Shown here one piece after another: positions 40,148-50,060 of a stretch of DNA of 64,000 nt. The number at the start of each line of letters is the position of its first letter. Within the stretch, counting starts at the first letter, position 1. The stretch lies in NCBI GenBank assembly GCA_002162685.1, contig MAAQ01000014.1, forward strand, positions 1-64,000, read 5' to 3'. This DNA comes from Flavobacteriales bacterium 33_180_T64. GTDB lineage: Bacteria > Bacteroidota > Bacteroidia > Flavobacteriales > Flavobacteriaceae. The notes under the pieces are model-generated. The model was not told the DNA's origin and did not search any database. It worked only from the letters and a program-made list of their open reading frames with translations. A program made the translations under genes and the position numbers.

Positions 40148-41013
40148 TGACTAAATTTCATGGTACAGGTGTTGCTATTATTACACCTTTTAATGCAGAT
40201 CTTTCTGTAGATCATAATGCACTTACAAACGTGGTAAACTATAATATTGATAATGGTATAAATTATATCGTTATTAGTGGAACAACAGGTGAAAGTGTTA
40301 CAATTACCAAACATGAAAAACAAGATATTATAAAGACAATTGTAAAGGCTAATAATAGCCGTGTACCTTTAGTTTTAGGAATTGGAGGAAATAATACAGC
40401 CCAAGTTATTGAAGAAATTCAAAATACTGATCTTACAGAAATCGATGCACTCTTATCGGTATCACCATATTATAGTAAGCCACAACAAGAAGGGATTTAT
40501 CAGCATTTTAAAGCGATATCATTAGCTTCACCAGTTGATATTATTTTATATAACGTTCCTGGGCGTACCTCTTCAAACATGTCTTCAGAAACCACATTGC
40601 GTTTAGCAAAAGATTTTGATAACATTATTGCGGTAAAAGAAGCAGGAAACAATGTGCATCAGTATTTGAAACTACTTCGTGATAAGCCAGATAATTTTTT
40701 AGTTATTTCTGGTGATGACGATTTAGCTCTTGGAGTGATTTTAGCAGGAGCAGCAGGCGTTATTTCGGTTTTAGGTCAAGCTTTGCCAAAACAATTTACA
40801 ACGATGATTAACTTCGGCTTAGAAGGGAAAGCTGCTGAGGCTTATAAGATTCATTTTAATTTAATGGATATCACGTCGCTTATTTTTTCTGAAAATAATC
40901 CAGCTGGGATAAAAGCAGTTTTAGAGATTTTAGATTTATCAAAAGCTACGGTTAGATTACCATTAGTTGAGGCTACAGATGAATTAAAGCAAAAGTTGAA
41001 GTTGGCACTTTAA
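40147..41013 (+). CDS. dapA: 4-hydroxy-tetrahydrodipicolinate synthase
   Basis: GTGVAIITPFN, VISGTTGESVTIT, LYNVPGRTSSNM, VKEAGNN. Confidence 0.97.
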   Translation: MTKFHGTGVAIITPFNADLSVDHNALTNVVNYNIDNGINYIVISGTTGESVTITKHEKQDIIKTIVKANNSRVPLVLGIGGNNTAQVIEEIQNTDLTEIDALLSVSPYYSKPQQEGIYQHFKAISLASPVDIILYNVPGRTSSNMSSETTLRLAKDFDNIIAVKEAGNNVHQYLKLLRDKPDNFLVISGDDDLALGVILAGAAGVISVLGQALPKQFTTMINFGLEGKAAEAYKIHFNLMDITSLIFSENNPAGIKAVLEILDLSKATVRLPLVEATDELKQKLKLAL

Positions 41014-41147
41014 AAAATAGAATCGTAGAATAAAAGTTAAATATTACTTAAACATAACTAGAGCCTAAATTCATCCGTTATTTTAGCATGAAATTTTGTT
41101 TTTATAATACGTTATAAATACGTACTTTTGCAACCTGTTTTTTATTT

Positions 41148-41963
41148 ATGAAGAAATTATTTTATTTATTGTTAGTGCTTACTGTATTTACCTCATGTAG
41201 CGAATTTCAAAAAGCTATGAAGTCTGAGGATGTTGCTGTTAAGTTTAAGTTAGGAACAGAGCTCTATGAAGCCGGGAAATGGGGAAAAGCAAATAAGCTT
41301 TTTGCTCAAATAATCCCTCAATATAGAGGTAAGCCTCAAGCTGAAAAATTAACATATATGTACTCGAAGTCATTTTATGAACTTAAAGAGTATTTTTCAG
41401 CAGGGTATCAATTATCTCAGTTTGAAAGTAGATATCCAAAAAGTGAGAAAGCAGAAGAAGCTTCTTTTTTAGCAGCAAAATGTTATTATAATGTTTCTCC
41501 TGTGTATAGTAAAGAACAACACGAAACAATCGAAGCGCTAGAAAAATTACAGTTATTTGTAAATAAATATCCTGATTCAGAGTTTTTGCCTCAAGCAAAT
41601 GAGTTGATAAAAGAATTAGATTATAAACTAGAGAAAAAAGCGTTTGAAATAGCTAAACTCTATAATAATATTGCCTATTTTGAGTCATCAGATTATGAAG
41701 CAGCTATTAAAGCATTTGATAATTTTTTAGTTGATTATCCAGGAACAAGCTTTAGAGAAAAGGCTATGTTTTATAGATTAGACTCAGCTTATAAATTAGG
41801 TATTAATAGTGTTAAAGGAAAAAAAGAAGCACGATTAAATACAGCAATTAATTATTACAATAGCTTTAAGAGGTTTTATCCAAATTCAGAATTAATGGAA
41901 GATGCCACTACGATGAATGAAGAAATGACTTCAGTAATACAAGAATTTAATACAAAAAGTTAA
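41148..41963 (+). CDS. bamD: Outer membrane assembly lipoprotein BamD
   Basis: Lipobox FTSC; TPR-like repeats, QFESRYPKSEKAEEASFLAAKCYY. Confidence 0.9.
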   Translation: MKKLFYLLLVLTVFTSCSEFQKAMKSEDVAVKFKLGTELYEAGKWGKANKLFAQIIPQYRGKPQAEKLTYMYSKSFYELKEYFSAGYQLSQFESRYPKSEKAEEASFLAAKCYYNVSPVYSKEQHETIEALEKLQLFVNKYPDSEFLPQANELIKELDYKLEKKAFEIAKLYNNIAYFESSDYEAAIKAFDNFLVDYPGTSFREKAMFYRLDSAYKLGINSVKGKKEARLNTAINYYNSFKRFYPNSELMEDATTMNEEMTSVIQEFNTKS

Positions 41964-41975
41964 TTTACATATATA

Positions 41976-42305
41976 ATGGATTTAAAGAAGACAACTGCTC
42001 CTGCGACAACAGAAACTTATGATAGAAATATCATAGATGCTCCAACAGATAATATTTATGAAGCAATTTCTGTAATCTCTAAAAGAGCTGAACAAATCAA
42101 TACCGATATTAGACGTGAGTTAGTTGATAAGCTAGAAGAGTTTGCAACTTATAATGATAGTCTTGAAGAAGTCTTTGAAAATAAAGAGCAGATTGAAGTG
42201 TCTAAATTCTATGAGAAACTACCGAAGCCACACGCTTTAGCAGTTCAAGAATGGTTAGACGACAAAATTTATTACAGAAATACTGACGACGACGTTCAGG
42301 AATAA
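41976..42305 (+). CDS. rpoZ: RNA polymerase omega subunit-like protein
   Basis: NIYEAISVISKRAEQINTDIRREL; conserved position between bamD and coaBC. Confidence 0.85.
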   Translation: MDLKKTTAPATTETYDRNIIDAPTDNIYEAISVISKRAEQINTDIRRELVDKLEEFATYNDSLEEVFENKEQIEVSKFYEKLPKPHALAVQEWLDDKIYYRNTDDDVQE

Positions 42306-42312
42306 TACAAGG

Positions 42313-43524
42313 ATGTCTATACTAAGTAGCAAAAATATACTTCTAGGCATAACTGCTGGTATTGCTGCTTACAAGACAGCCAGCCTAGTAAGGCTATTTA
42401 TAAAAGCAGGCGCTAACGTAAAGGTCGTTATGACGCCTGCTTCAAAAGACTTCATTACACCTTTAACGCTTTCAACCTTATCTAAAAACCCGGTCTATTC
42501 CTCATTTACTAATGAAGATGATGATAATGATATGTGGAATAACCATGTAGAGTTAGGACTTTGGGCAGATCTTTTTATTATAGCTCCAGCCACAGCCAAT
42601 ACCATGTCTAAGATGGCAAATGGAACGTGTGATAATCTGTTAATGGCGACTTATCTTTCTGCAAAATGTCCTGTGTATTTTGCTCCAGCTATGGATTTGG
42701 ATATGTATAAACATCAATCAACATTACATTCTTTTGATAAATTGAAGTCCTTTGGAAATGTGATGATTCCAGCTACATCTGGAGAATTGGCAAGCGGTCT
42801 TGTTGGAGAAGGACGTATGGCTGAACCTGAAGATATTATTGCTTTTATTGAAAATGATGTCATTGGAAAATTAGCGCTTCGTGGAAAAAAAGTTTTGCTT
42901 ACTGCTGGGCCTACCTATGAAGCTATAGACCCAGTGCGTTTCATTGGAAATCATTCTAGTGGTAAAATGGGCTTTGAAATAGCAAAAGCAGCTGCAAACC
43001 TTGGAGCAGAAGTAATCTTAATTTCTGGCCCTTCACAACAAATAGTAAACCATAGTTTGATTCATGTAATTAGAGTTGTAAGTGCTCAAGAAATGTATGA
43101 CGAAGTACACAATAACTTTGCTTCTACAGACATAGCTATACTTTCAGCAGCAGTTGCAGATTATAGGTCAAAAAATGTTGCAGATCAAAAAATAAAAAAG
43201 AAAGAAACAACGTTTACTATTGAATTAGAGAAGACAAAAGATATTCTAAAATCTCTAGGAGCTATAAAAAAGCAACAATTTTTAGTGGGCTTTGCTTTAG
43301 AAACGAATAATGAATTAGAACATGCTAAAGGGAAACTAGAATCTAAAAACTTAGATTTAATTGTCCTTAATTCTTTAAATGATAAAGGGGCAGGTTTTGG
43401 CGGTTCAACAAATAAAGTTACTTTTATAACGGCATTTCATGATATTATAGAACATGAATTAAAGTCTAAAACAGAAGTAGCAAAAGACTTGATGCAACAA
43501 ATTTTAAAACAAATACATGCGTAA
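42313..43524 (+). CDS. coaBC: Phosphopantothenoylcysteine decarboxylase/phosphopantothenate-cysteine ligase
   Basis: LLGITAGIAAYKTASLVR, TAGPTYEAIDPVRFIGNHSSGKMG. Confidence 0.97.
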   Translation: MSILSSKNILLGITAGIAAYKTASLVRLFIKAGANVKVVMTPASKDFITPLTLSTLSKNPVYSSFTNEDDDNDMWNNHVELGLWADLFIIAPATANTMSKMANGTCDNLLMATYLSAKCPVYFAPAMDLDMYKHQSTLHSFDKLKSFGNVMIPATSGELASGLVGEGRMAEPEDIIAFIENDVIGKLALRGKKVLLTAGPTYEAIDPVRFIGNHSSGKMGFEIAKAAANLGAEVILISGPSQQIVNHSLIHVIRVVSAQEMYDEVHNNFASTDIAILSAAVADYRSKNVADQKIKKKETTFTIELEKTKDILKSLGAIKKQQFLVGFALETNNELEHAKGKLESKNLDLIVLNSLNDKGAGFGGSTNKVTFITAFHDIIEHELKSKTEVAKDLMQQILKQIHA

Positions 43525-44404
43525 TTACTTATATATTCTTTTCGTATTAATTTCATTTAATGCTTGGTCACAAGAACTTAATTGTAATGTTGTTGTCAAT
43601 GCACAAAAAACTGGTAATGAAAATGTTCAGGTTTTTAAAACACTAGAACGTCAGCTTACAGAGTTTATCAATAACACACAATGGACTAATAAATCTTATA
43701 AAACGCAGGAACGAATTGACTGCGGTATGGTTATTACTATTGATAACTATGATACCGATGTGTTTCAAGCAACACTCCAAATTCAAAGTTCAAGACCCGT
43801 TTTTGGTTCTAACTACGGAACGCCTATTTATAGTTTTAATGATAAGAATTTTAATTTTCAATATTTAGAATTTCAGAACTTTGTATTTAATCCAACTCAG
43901 TTTGAATCTAATTTAGTCTCTGTTATCACATTTCATATTTACATGATGTTAGCTTTAGATGCTGATACATTTTCTAAAGGAGGAGGAGATGTTTACTATA
44001 AACAAGCGCAAACTATTTCAAATTATTCTCAGCAAAATAATGCTAAGGGCTGGAAGCTAGAAGATGGTCAACAAACACGTTTTGTTTTAATTGATAATCT
44101 GATGTCACCTACATTTAAAGAATTTAGAAAAGTAATGTATACTTATCATAGAATGGGCTTAGATGAAATGAGTGGTGATGCTAAAAAAGGAAAGAATATA
44201 GTGGCTGAGTCTATTGAGACATTAAGGGTTATGAATAGTCGACGACCAAATTCATTTTTAATGCGTGTGTTTTTTGATGCCAAATCTGATGAAATTCAAC
44301 AAATATTTAGTGGAGGACCAACTGTTAATGTCGCCGATTTAATTGCAACATTAACTAAAATTGCGCCAATGCACTCATCAAAATGGCGTAAAATAAATTT
44401 CTAA
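43517..44404 (+). CDS. DUF4835 family protein
   Basis: QELNCNVVVNAQKTGNENVQVFKTLERQLTEFINNTQWT. Confidence 0.88.
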   Translation: MRNYLYILFVLISFNAWSQELNCNVVVNAQKTGNENVQVFKTLERQLTEFINNTQWTNKSYKTQERIDCGMVITIDNYDTDVFQATLQIQSSRPVFGSNYGTPIYSFNDKNFNFQYLEFQNFVFNPTQFESNLVSVITFHIYMMLALDADTFSKGGGDVYYKQAQTISNYSQQNNAKGWKLEDGQQTRFVLIDNLMSPTFKEFRKVMYTYHRMGLDEMSGDAKKGKNIVAESIETLRVMNSRRPNSFLMRVFFDAKSDEIQQIFSGGPTVNVADLIATLTKIAPMHSSKWRKINF

Positions 44405-44462
44405 ACTTTATTTAGTGTTATAGTTAATTTCAGTAATTTCATACTGTAATTTTTACGTTTAT

Positions 44463-46115
44463 ATGCTTACACAACTTACTATAAAAAACTATGCGCTTAT
44501 TGATGAACTTCAAGTAAGTTTCAATAACGGTTTGTCAATCATTACTGGAGAAACTGGTGCTGGTAAGTCTATTCTTTTAGGTGGGTTATCACTAATTTTA
44601 GGTAAAAGAGCAGATTTAAGTAGTGTAAAAGACTCAAGCAATAAATGCATAATTGAAGCCACTTTTGATATTGCAAAATATAATTTAAAATCGTTGTTTA
44701 AAATCGAAGATTTAGATTATGAATCACTTACTATAATAAGACGGGAAATCTTACCTTCCGGAAAGTCAAGAGCTTTTATTAATGATACTCCAGTTAAATT
44801 AGATAGTCTTCAAGTATTAGGAAATTGCCTGTTAGATATTCATTCGCAACACCAAACAATGCAATTAACTGATGATGATTTTCAGTTTCAAATTATTGAT
44901 GCTTTAGCAGACAGTTCGAAGGCACTTATTGAATATTCTAGTCTATTTAAAGCACTTAAAATTTTAAACGCTGAATTACTAACGCTTCAAACTAAAAAAA
45001 TAGAGTTTGTAAAAGAGTTAGATTATAATGTGTTTCTTTTAAAAGAACTTGAAGAGGCGAAATTAGTAAATGGGGAATTAGAAACTTTAGAAAGTGAATA
45101 TGAAGCGCTTAATAATGTAGAAGAAATTAAAGAGAAATTATCTCATTCTCATCAGTTATTAAGTAGTGAGGATATAGGCGTATTGGCAAACCTAACTGAA
45201 GTTAAAAATCAATTGTCAAAACTCTCTAGTTTTGGAAAGCAATATGCTGCTGTTTATGAACGTGTCAATAGTAGCGTAATTGAGCTTGATGATATTTTTT
45301 CTGAAATTGAAAACTTAGAGAGCCAATTAGAAGCAGATCCAAATCGTTTAAATATTGTAAATGCAAAGCTGCAGTTGCTTCATAATTTGATGCTAAAACA
45401 TACAACGTCTTCCATTGATGAGTTAATTGTTATTAGAGAGGAACTTTCAAATAGAGTTTTAGTTACTGAAAACTTAGACCTTACAATTGCTGAAAAAGAA
45501 AAAGAAATTGAAATTATAACAACGCAACTCAATGCTATTGCTAAAATAATTCACAATAAAAGAAAAGCAATTATTCCAACATTAATAACACAATTAGAAG
45601 CCATTTTATTAAATCTTGGAATGCCTAATGCTAAGTTTCAAATTGAATTGCATAATTCTGAGTTGTTTTTGGCAAATGGGACAGATGTTCTAACGTTTTT
45701 ATTTTCAGCTAATAAAGGAGGGCAATTTAATGAGCTTAAAAAAGCAGCATCTGGAGGTGAATTATCAAGAATTATGCTGGCAATTAAATCCATTTTATCA
45801 AAATACACCCAATTACCAACGATTATGTTTGATGAAATAGATACAGGAGTTTCTGGGGAAATATCAAATAAAATGGGTAGTATAATGCAACAGATGAGTA
45901 AATCAATGCAAGTTTTTACAATAACGCATCTTCCGCAAATTGCTGCAAAAGGAGATACACACTTTAAAGTATTTAAAGAAGATGTAAATAATGTTACTCA
46001 AACACAACTCAAAAAACTTAATCCAGAAGAACGAATCGTTGAGATAGCTCAAATGCTTGGAGGAGTAAATGTTTCAAATTCAGCTTTAGAACATGCCAAG
46101 CAATTACTCAATTAA
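44463..46115 (+). CDS. recN: DNA repair protein RecN
   Basis: LTIKNYALIDEL, ITGETGAGKSILLGGLSLILG, ASGGELSRIMLAIK, FDEIDTGVSG. Confidence 0.97.
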   Translation: MLTQLTIKNYALIDELQVSFNNGLSIITGETGAGKSILLGGLSLILGKRADLSSVKDSSNKCIIEATFDIAKYNLKSLFKIEDLDYESLTIIRREILPSGKSRAFINDTPVKLDSLQVLGNCLLDIHSQHQTMQLTDDDFQFQIIDALADSSKALIEYSSLFKALKILNAELLTLQTKKIEFVKELDYNVFLLKELEEAKLVNGELETLESEYEALNNVEEIKEKLSHSHQLLSSEDIGVLANLTEVKNQLSKLSSFGKQYAAVYERVNSSVIELDDIFSEIENLESQLEADPNRLNIVNAKLQLLHNLMLKHTTSSIDELIVIREELSNRVLVTENLDLTIAEKEKEIEIITTQLNAIAKIIHNKRKAIIPTLITQLEAILLNLGMPNAKFQIELHNSELFLANGTDVLTFLFSANKGGQFNELKKAASGGELSRIMLAIKSILSKYTQLPTIMFDEIDTGVSGEISNKMGSIMQQMSKSMQVFTITHLPQIAAKGDTHFKVFKEDVNNVTQTQLKKLNPEERIVEIAQMLGGVNVSNSALEHAKQLLN

Positions 46116-46163
46116 CACTACCTTTGAATACTTAAAATCAACTAACATCTTAATTTAAAAAGT

Positions 46164-46979
46164 ATGTCATATAATTTATTAAAAGGAAAGCGCGGAATTA
46201 TTTTTGGCGCATTAGACTCAAATTCAATCGCATGGAAAACAGCAGAACGCGTGCATGAAGAAGGAGGAACCTTTGTTCTTACTAATGCACCAATTGCGAT
46301 GAGAATGGGACAAATTAAGGAATTAGCAGAAAAAACAGGATCTCAAATAATACCTGCTGATGCGACTTCAGAAGAAGATTTACAGAATTTAGTAGAGAAG
46401 TCTATGGAAATTCTTGGTGGTAAAATTGATTTTGTTTTGCATTCTATAGGGATGTCAGTGAATGTAAGAAAGGGCAGACCGTATACAGATCAAAAATATG
46501 ATTGGACACAAAAAGGAACTGATGTTTCAGCAATGTCATTTCATAAAGTAATGCAAACGTTATATAAAGCAGATGCCATGAATGAATGGGGAAGTATCGT
46601 TGCTTTAACTTATATGGCAGCACAACGTGTTTTTCCAGATTATAATGATATGGCAGATAATAAAGCGTATTTAGAAAGTATTGCACGTAGTTTTGGGTAT
46701 TTCTTCGGAAGAGACAAAAAAGTAAGAGTTAATACTATTTCACAATCGCCTACGCCAACTACGGCAGGGCAAGGAGTGAAAGGTTTTGATGGCTTTATTT
46801 CGTATGCTGAAAAAATGTCTCCTCTTGGTAATGCTACAGCACTTGATTGTGCAAATTATACCGTGACACTATTTAGTGATTTAACTAAACGAGTGACACT
46901 CCAAAATCTATACAATGATGGTGGGTTTAGTAATATGGGAGTGAGTGATGCAGTCATGGATACGTTTACCCAAGAGTAG
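46164..46979 (+). CDS. fabI: Enoyl-[acyl-carrier-protein] reductase
   Basis: GIIFGALDSNSIAWKTAERVHEEGG, SDLTKRVTLQNLYNDGGFSNMG. Confidence 0.95.
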   Translation: MSYNLLKGKRGIIFGALDSNSIAWKTAERVHEEGGTFVLTNAPIAMRMGQIKELAEKTGSQIIPADATSEEDLQNLVEKSMEILGGKIDFVLHSIGMSVNVRKGRPYTDQKYDWTQKGTDVSAMSFHKVMQTLYKADAMNEWGSIVALTYMAAQRVFPDYNDMADNKAYLESIARSFGYFFGRDKKVRVNTISQSPTPTTAGQGVKGFDGFISYAEKMSPLGNATALDCANYTVTLFSDLTKRVTLQNLYNDGGFSNMGVSDAVMDTFTQE

Positions 46980-47092
46980 ATAAAGTGCATAATATTTCGA
47001 TAAAATTATTAAGACTATAGAAACAAGTTTTAGTCTTTAAATATTAAAACTTTAAATGTTTCTTAGTTTTTATACTATCACATAAATTTTAA

Positions 47093-47124
47093 AAAGCCGA
47101 CAGTGAATTTGTCGGCTTTTTTTT
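47093..47124 (+). terminator. Terminator downstream of fabI
   Basis: aaaaagccgaca gtgaat ttgtcggctttttttt. Confidence 0.8.
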
Positions 47125-47234
47125 GCTCTTCATCGATTTGTTGATGTTTTGTTATACTGTTTTTTCTTGTAAGAGAATTAATATGAATAATTTACGGGTT
47201 ATTAATTAATTCATTAACTAAAAATCAAATAAAA

Positions 47235-49970
47235 ATGAGAAAAATTACTTTTTTGCTTTTTGCTATGCTAGCATTTTCGTGGTATAGTAATGCGCAAACT
47301 TCAACTTTGTATTTTACAGCTATAGATAATGGTTGTTGTGATACTGAAAAATGGGTAAGTATTACAACAGGACCTGATGGAACGGGAGCTGTTATTTTTG
47401 CACAAGGTAATGGAACCTATGGAGATGCTCAAGGGTTAATTACTGATGCTGCATTTACTGTAGATGATGGAGTTACTTACTATATTAATGCTTATGATAG
47501 ATATGCAGATTCATGGGATGGTGATACCTATGAGATTAGAAGTGAACCAGCTGGAGGTGGCTTTTTAGTCGCTAATAATGGTGGTGATTCTCCTACAGAT
47601 GGGACTGATGATGACACTTCTAGCGCATGGGACGATACTCAAGCGCAAGAATTGGAAGTCTCTGAAGCATTTTCATTTACAGCACCAACTTGTACTTCAG
47701 CGACGGTAGATAGTTCTACAATTGTTGGAGATTGTCTTGCAGGAACATTTACTGTAGATGTTGTTGTCTCTAGTGTAGGCGACGGAACATTTATTAATGA
47801 TGGAGCAAACACATATGCTGTAGTGGCAGGAACTGTAACTGCAGGGCCTTATGCAGATGGTGCTTCTGTAACTTTAACAGTTGAGCATTCTGACGGAGTT
47901 TGTGATTTCTCTTTAGGAGATTTTCAAAACTTTTGTCCACCATCAAATATTGATTGTGACAATGCAACACCAATTGCGTGTGACGAGACTATAAATACAA
48001 CTTCGGCAGGTTCTACAGGGAACCAAGAAGGCAGTGGTTGTTCAATGGGAGATAATGGAGTTTGGTTTACGTTTACAGGAACAGGAGCTGATATGACGGT
48101 ATCTGTTGATGCTAGTTTTGATCATGAAGTAGCAATAACAAGTGGTGCTTGTGGCGCTTTAGTAAATGTGAATTGTGATGATCAGTCTGTAGGGACAGAG
48201 TCACATACATTTGCATCTACATTGAGTGAGACATATTATGTATATGTAGCTCATTATGCATCAGGAAATACAACAACAGGAACTGTAGATATTACATTAA
48301 CTTGTGCTGTTGTGCCAGAGTGTACTTCAGTAGTTGTTGATAGTTCTACTACTGTTGATAGCTGTAACCCAGATGGAACAGGAACTTTTACAATAGATCA
48401 CGTTGTTTCAAATGCAGGAGATGCAGGTAGTGTTTTTGATGATGGAACAACTACATATCCAGTAGTTGTAGGAACTGTAACAACAGGACCTTATAATAGT
48501 GGAGATTCAGTAACAGTAGAAGTAACAGGAGTAGATCCAGTATGTGATTTTACTGTTGGAACATTTGATTATACGTGCCCACAACCTGGACCAGTAAATG
48601 ATGATTTAGCTAATGCGACACCTATTTCATGTGGTAATACATATGCAGGTGATACAAGTGCTGCTACGATCGATGAAGCTGATGCACCTGATACAGCTAC
48701 TATTGAAGCTGATACTAATGCAGATACAGATTCTCCAAATGTTTGGTTTGGGTTTATGGGAACTGGTGATATTGTGACATTGTCGACATGTGTTAATACT
48801 GATTTCGATACTGAAATGTTTGTATTTACAGGAGCTTCAGGAGCCCTTACATGTATTGATGATGGTTACGATGAATGTGGTGGTTCAGCTGTTAATTATA
48901 CAGCAGAAACAACCTTTACATCTGTTTTAGGAACTCAGTATTGGATTTCAATTGAAGGGTATAATGCAGCTGATGTAGGAACTTTTGAATTAGTTATAAC
49001 TTGTACAGCTCCACCAACTTGTATACCAGCGATGTTTACGTTAACCGATGGCGGAAATACTTGTCCATCAGAAGGAGGGTTTAGTATTGATGTTGATGTA
49101 ACAGCATTAGGAACAGCTACATCTGTAAATATTTTAGTTGATGGTCTTGCAGTAATTTCTGGAATAGATGGAACAGCTTCTCCTTATAATATTGGAGGTT
49201 TAGCTTCTGCTACAGATTATGATATCACTGTGGAAGATGCTGCTGATGATACATGTGCTAGTACCGAAACACATACAACAACAGTTTGTCCGCCAGAAAA
49301 TGATTTACCAGGCGGAGCAGTTACGCTATCAGTAGGAGATACATTATGTGAATCCATTTTATTAAGTTCTAATGTAGGAGCTACAGATTCTGGAGAAGGA
49401 GATCCATCATGTGGTGTTTTTGGTTATGTAGGCGGTGATGTTTGGTTTAAGGTTGTTGTGCCTAGTACGGGTGAGTTAACGATTGAAACGTCTGTTGCAG
49501 TTGGAAGCTCAATCTTAGATACGACTATGGAAGTTTATTCTGGTTCAGCTGGAAGTTTAATGTCTATAGAGTGTGATGATGATGATTCACCAGCAGGAGC
49601 TTTTTCTTTAGTTGAATTAACAGGATTAACACCTGGCGATGTTTTACTAATAAGAGTTTGGGAATACGGAGATAATATCAAAGGAGATTTCAATATTTGT
49701 GCTTGGTCACCAAGCACTTTAGGTCTTGAAGATAACACATTTAATGGGTTTAGTTATTATCCAAATCCAGTAAAAAATGTACTATCATTAGAATCTCCAA
49801 GAGCTATTGATAATATTGAAGTATTTAATGTTTTGGGACAACGTGTTATTACTTTAGATAGTCAAAATACAATACAAAATATTGATATGTCTAATTTAGA
49901 ATCTGGAATGTATTTAGTTAAGGTTTCTATTGAAAACCAAGTAAAGACTATTCGAGTTATTAAAGAATAA
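47235..49970 (+). CDS. Large secreted modular protein with T9SS sorting domain
   Basis: Signal peptide; alternating Cys-bounded beta modules and PPC-like modules; C-term YYPNPVKNVLSLES...GMYLVKV..KTIRVIKE. Confidence 0.88.
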   Translation: MRKITFLLFAMLAFSWYSNAQTSTLYFTAIDNGCCDTEKWVSITTGPDGTGAVIFAQGNGTYGDAQGLITDAAFTVDDGVTYYINAYDRYADSWDGDTYEIRSEPAGGGFLVANNGGDSPTDGTDDDTSSAWDDTQAQELEVSEAFSFTAPTCTSATVDSSTIVGDCLAGTFTVDVVVSSVGDGTFINDGANTYAVVAGTVTAGPYADGASVTLTVEHSDGVCDFSLGDFQNFCPPSNIDCDNATPIACDETINTTSAGSTGNQEGSGCSMGDNGVWFTFTGTGADMTVSVDASFDHEVAITSGACGALVNVNCDDQSVGTESHTFASTLSETYYVYVAHYASGNTTTGTVDITLTCAVVPECTSVVVDSSTTVDSCNPDGTGTFTIDHVVSNAGDAGSVFDDGTTTYPVVVGTVTTGPYNSGDSVTVEVTGVDPVCDFTVGTFDYTCPQPGPVNDDLANATPISCGNTYAGDTSAATIDEADAPDTATIEADTNADTDSPNVWFGFMGTGDIVTLSTCVNTDFDTEMFVFTGASGALTCIDDGYDECGGSAVNYTAETTFTSVLGTQYWISIEGYNAADVGTFELVITCTAPPTCIPAMFTLTDGGNTCPSEGGFSIDVDVTALGTATSVNILVDGLAVISGIDGTASPYNIGGLASATDYDITVEDAADDTCASTETHTTTVCPPENDLPGGAVTLSVGDTLCESILLSSNVGATDSGEGDPSCGVFGYVGGDVWFKVVVPSTGELTIETSVAVGSSILDTTMEVYSGSAGSLMSIECDDDDSPAGAFSLVELTGLTPGDVLLIRVWEYGDNIKGDFNICAWSPSTLGLEDNTFNGFSYYPNPVKNVLSLESPRAIDNIEVFNVLGQRVITLDSQNTIQNIDMSNLESGMYLVKVSIENQVKTIRVIKE

Positions 49971-49988
49971 TATTATTCTTTAAAATAG

Positions 49989-50020
49989 AAAAAGAGGTCT
50001 TATTTAAGACCTCTTTTTTT
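49989..50020 (+). terminator. Intrinsic terminator
   Basis: aaaaagaggtctt atttaagacctctttttttat hairpin. Confidence 0.8.
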
Positions 50021-50060
50021 ATATAGTAAATTTTGAATTATAATTTTATAAATTTGATGG